A stretch of 64,000 nt of DNA, taken from positions 2,046,001 to 2,110,000 of the forward strand of contig NZ_CP071793.1 of the NCBI RefSeq assembly GCF_017498545.1, written 5' to 3'. The notes below the pieces were generated by a model. The model searched no databases. It saw only the letters and a list, made by a program, of their open reading frames with translations, and had not been told where the DNA came from. Source of the stretch: Sulfidibacter corallicola. GTDB lineage: Bacteria; Acidobacteriota; Holophagae; Acanthopleuribacterales; Acanthopleuribacteraceae. This document shows, one piece after another, positions 62,701 to 64,000 of the stretch (positions are counted from its first letter, which is position 1; every line of letters begins with the position of its first letter). The position numbers were made by a program, and so were the translations under genes.

Positions 62701-64000
62701 ACCTCGATTCGCGCCACGTCGCCGATCTCGATGGTCTGCGGCTGCCCCAACGGGCTCCAGTTGCTGAAGTTCAGGTCGTGGCGGCCGCCCGTGATCGACG
62801 CCAGCCCCTGGCTCTCCTCGCTGTAGGCGAAGTCGTAGACCCGGTCGGGGGTGCGGACCTCGTCGACCCGGCCCAGCGCGTCGCGGACCCACTCGCGCGT
62901 GGTCACGCCGTTGTCGCGAAACGCCCGCGGCTGGCCGAAGCCGTTCAGCTCCAGCTCGCGCTCCGCGCCGTCGGGCAACGTCGCCCGGACCCGGCGGCCG
63001 AAGCGCTCGGGATCGACTTGGGTGCGGTTGCTCTCGAAGTCGTCGACCGTTCGGACCTGGCCGGTCTCGGCGTCGCGCCGGACCCGCATGGTCTTGCCGT
63101 TGCGGCTGACGTCGACCCCAGCCGACGCGTTGGCGATGTGCCGCGTGACCTCGGTGGTCGCGCCCAGCCAGGAGGTGCCGCGTTCGGTCAGCAGCGACAT
63201 GCCCGCCTGGCCCTCCCGCTCGCGGCTGAACAGGGTCAACGTCTCGTTGCCGGAACGGTTGGGCTCGGTGGTGGTCACCGCGCGCAGGGTGTCCTGCCAG
63301 TCGTCGTAGCTGCGCTGGGTGCTGAGGCCGCGGGTGTCGGTCGTGCCCGTGGGCCGCCAGCGCCCGTCGTAGCCGTCGACCGACCAGTCCTGCCCGTGGG
63401 CGTTGGTCCCACCCGTGACGCGGTTGTAGCGGTCGTACGTGAAGGCCACGGACGTGGCCGCCTGGGCCCGTTTCGCCTGGCCGTCACCCAGCGTCGAGGC
63501 GACCGTCATCTGGGTCGGCATGCCCGCGCTGTTGAACGCGTCGGCGGTCACCTCGATCGGGCCCGAGCCGGCCTTGACCACGGCGCCCCGTCCGTTGACC
63601 TCGGCCGTGGTGGTCACGGTGTGACCTTCGCTCTTCTCCTCGGTCACCACGCGCAGCCGTCGCGGGCTGCCGGCAACCGTGGTGGCAGTCTCGGTTTCGC
63701 GCGCCTTGTCGACGCCGCTGCCGGACACCGTGGTGGTCACCGTCTGCCCGGCCGGGTCGGACCAGCGCGTCACGGTCGTGACGTCCTTGAACCCGTCCGC
63801 CACGGTGATCTTGCCCTTTTCATAGGTGATCACGATGGCGGGCTCGGCGACGTCTTCCCCCGACCCGTCGGCCTTGGCCGGGTCCTCGGGGAGCTTCTCG
63901 ACGCGGGTCGCTCGACCGAAGACGTCGTAGGCGATGCGCACCCTGCCGACATCGGCCATCTGGGTTTCCACGACGCGGCCGAGCGCGTCGGTCACCAGGT
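59703..64000 (-). CDS. RHS-repeat polymorphic toxin with deaminase-like C-terminal domain (5' end outside window)
   Basis: More than 1430 codons visible; the frame stays open at the right edge. YD/RHS repeats fill ~1-1030 (YDYNRVTGG, YDGLGRMTRV, YDAEGRLTSL, YDHQNRRIRA), then the RHS core region ends with YYDAKLGHFLNPDFREPDLYDP and NPILYWDPDG. After that the DNA becomes AT-rich. The toxin tail (~370 aa) ends with HAEIQAL (His at codon 59910-59912) and PACVNC (two Cys at 59790-59792 and 59781-59783), the HAE...PxCxxC zinc/catalytic layout of cytidine-deaminase-like toxins. Delivery is expected through a secretion system not in this window. Confidence 0.85.
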   Translation of the reverse strand, partial: LVTDALGRVVETQMADVGRVRIAYDVFGRATRVEKLPEDPAKADGSGEDVAEPAIVITYEKGKITVADGFKDVTTVTRWSDPAGQTVTTTVSGSGVDKARETETATTVAGSPRRLRVVTEEKSEGHTVTTTAEVNGRGAVVKAGSGPIEVTADAFNSAGMPTQMTVASTLGDGQAKRAQAATSVAFTYDRYNRVTGGTNAHGQDWSVDGYDGRWRPTGTTDTRGLSTQRSYDDWQDTLRAVTTTEPNRSGNETLTLFSREREGQAGMSLLTERGTSWLGATTEVTRHIANASAGVDVSRNGKTMRVRRDAETGQVRTVDDFESNRTQVDPERFGRRVRATLPDGAERELELNGFGQPRAFRDNGVTTREWVRDALGRVDEVRTPDRVYDFAYSEESQGLASITGGRHDLNFSNWSPLGQPQTIEIGDVARIEVQYHPGGRPSCATLTRKGGLPTQMHYNAHGDLVGLKRGNQPLTEYSYNRWGAVASMTVGNGQPLQVFGSGDSATVNLPGGVTADVDAEGRLSQVTYPGLATKEYGYDGLGRMTRVTIGGVLLRSYQYGQGRLEQITAGEPGSEEVYVYGYDAEGRLTSLTRDGVAWGSWTYPDLADLRQQEGLADPNRVQSYTDPNGVTMSYGYEDGQVTLIDIAQGPSFQMAYDAGGNQTQIRAMGMEATFTEWVNGMPTRIAWGDGTTFDLAQDEKGQLDTITGDGGVFLLDLDWEDVPSEGLCSEAGEAGPPDKKISKVTRRAPGLEETWEPEYTEAQQLQSIQITRTGSQGPDTLTESYGEVRNQLLGGLTRVLNGTVVRDDVFTHDATADHRRVASVTGTGGIDVYAYDPVLGNLTRIDDRDGRVREFAWDGFRRLTEIREDGQVLGAYAYDHQNRRIRAATPASDVPLVFAWHGSRVIAIGQQRGTAEAPRIAWTHAIGQGPLGPAFLKDLTGGGHDYYIATDHLGTPYAYKHVASGTVYLSPLTPWGERVQSPSLGAEAGVVPDSVFASAPLGLGGHVMDWETGLTQMHHRYYDAKLGHFLNPDFREPDLYDPTTVQEPYAYAAGNPILYWDPDGLSTKAYFNDVFADKLFTAGLAYGLTKETLFGLKDFSALTYRYNTAKFRVQHSQSLEIWGLEPLNGIEDDIAYIELIDRAIKTLVLEKGIFQTIGVEGGSSLADTVSLTEEKKYLQAGVASTKFVEAITILASLPKAGLSVSRKIPGSVARRLDDYIDDIARQADVSSQRSQWYDLEMGWQRGGGYSEPNTLSSLVHADAVRLLPEGRKHVAVARAASESLLSPAFTNFRGDLRGKYLFPGLEKLGDDFVRVVDEKRFIRAVRELYSESGNPLTLEVENMILNHIRKGYYATRAGVPGLHAEIQALNWILNKGASLKTVSVATYRLVGSADRIGKRFPACVNCTGIFSGKISVVTGVNGTGFGLLPNL

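Noticed and set aside
1..64000. tRNA or rRNA genes
   Set aside because: No cloverleaf with the GGTTCRA loop in a matching context and no rRNA-like stretch was noticed when reading the spacers.

Overview
The window (64 kb, roughly 58-60% GC by eye) looks like chromosome of a motile, Gram-negative, double-membraned bacterium. Evidence is a TonB-dependent receptor, a FadL-type porin, a TolC/MFP/RND export set, and a flagellar basal-body cluster. DUF4388 (PATAN) signalling, PPC-tailed secreted proteases, a cytochrome-c-fused bd-like membrane protein pair and long GC-rich genes would fit an acidobacterial (Holophagae/Acanthopleuribacter-like) or deltaproteobacterial-type genome. That assignment is inference; no rRNA or ribosomal protein gene is present to test it.

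Layout. 1-10.3 kb: secreted metallopeptidase (cut by the left edge), DUF4388 protein, miaA-hfq-Crp/Fnr regulator, a degenerate crotonase, YceI protein with a perfect terminator, a membrane protein and an orphan histidine kinase. 10.3-20.1 kb: pentapeptide-repeat protein, dodecin, serine protease with two PPC domains, SGNH-like protein, DUF952 protein, gamma-glutamylcyclotransferase-like protein, DPM1-like glycosyltransferase, ankyrin protein, alpha/beta hydrolase. 20.2-30.7 kb: flgB-flgC-fliE-fliF-(terminator)-fliG-fliH-fliI-fliJ-motE-like-fliK, with a sigma-54-like promoter just before flgB. 31-47.3 kb: FadL porin, DUF2147 protein, GT2-Rossmann fusion, a repeat-rich spacer, membrane protein, membrane-anchored PQQ propeller, an aspartoacylase-like/ATP-grasp-like pair, a secreted protein/ECF sigma/anti-sigma trio, low-molecular-weight phosphatase, nitrobindin-like protein, the bd-like cytochrome c pair and a nucleotidyltransferase. 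47.3-58.6 kb: nested inverted repeats, TonB receptor, and a tripartite efflux operon. 58.7-64 kb: AT-rich putative immunity gene and a large RHS polymorphic toxin with a deaminase-like C-terminus, cut by the right edge.

Most interesting points. (1) The outer-membrane efflux gene at 50630 encodes a periplasmic-binding-protein-like domain fused to a TolC channel, directly upstream of its adaptor and RND pump. (2) The last 68 bases around the RND pump stop codon recur as degenerate copies in the following spacer. (3) The RHS toxin carries an HAE...CxxC deaminase-like signature on an AT-rich, apparently swapped C-terminus next to an AT-rich candidate immunity gene. (4) The crotonase homologue lacks both catalytic glutamates.

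All calls come from reading translations and motifs by eye; no database search was possible.
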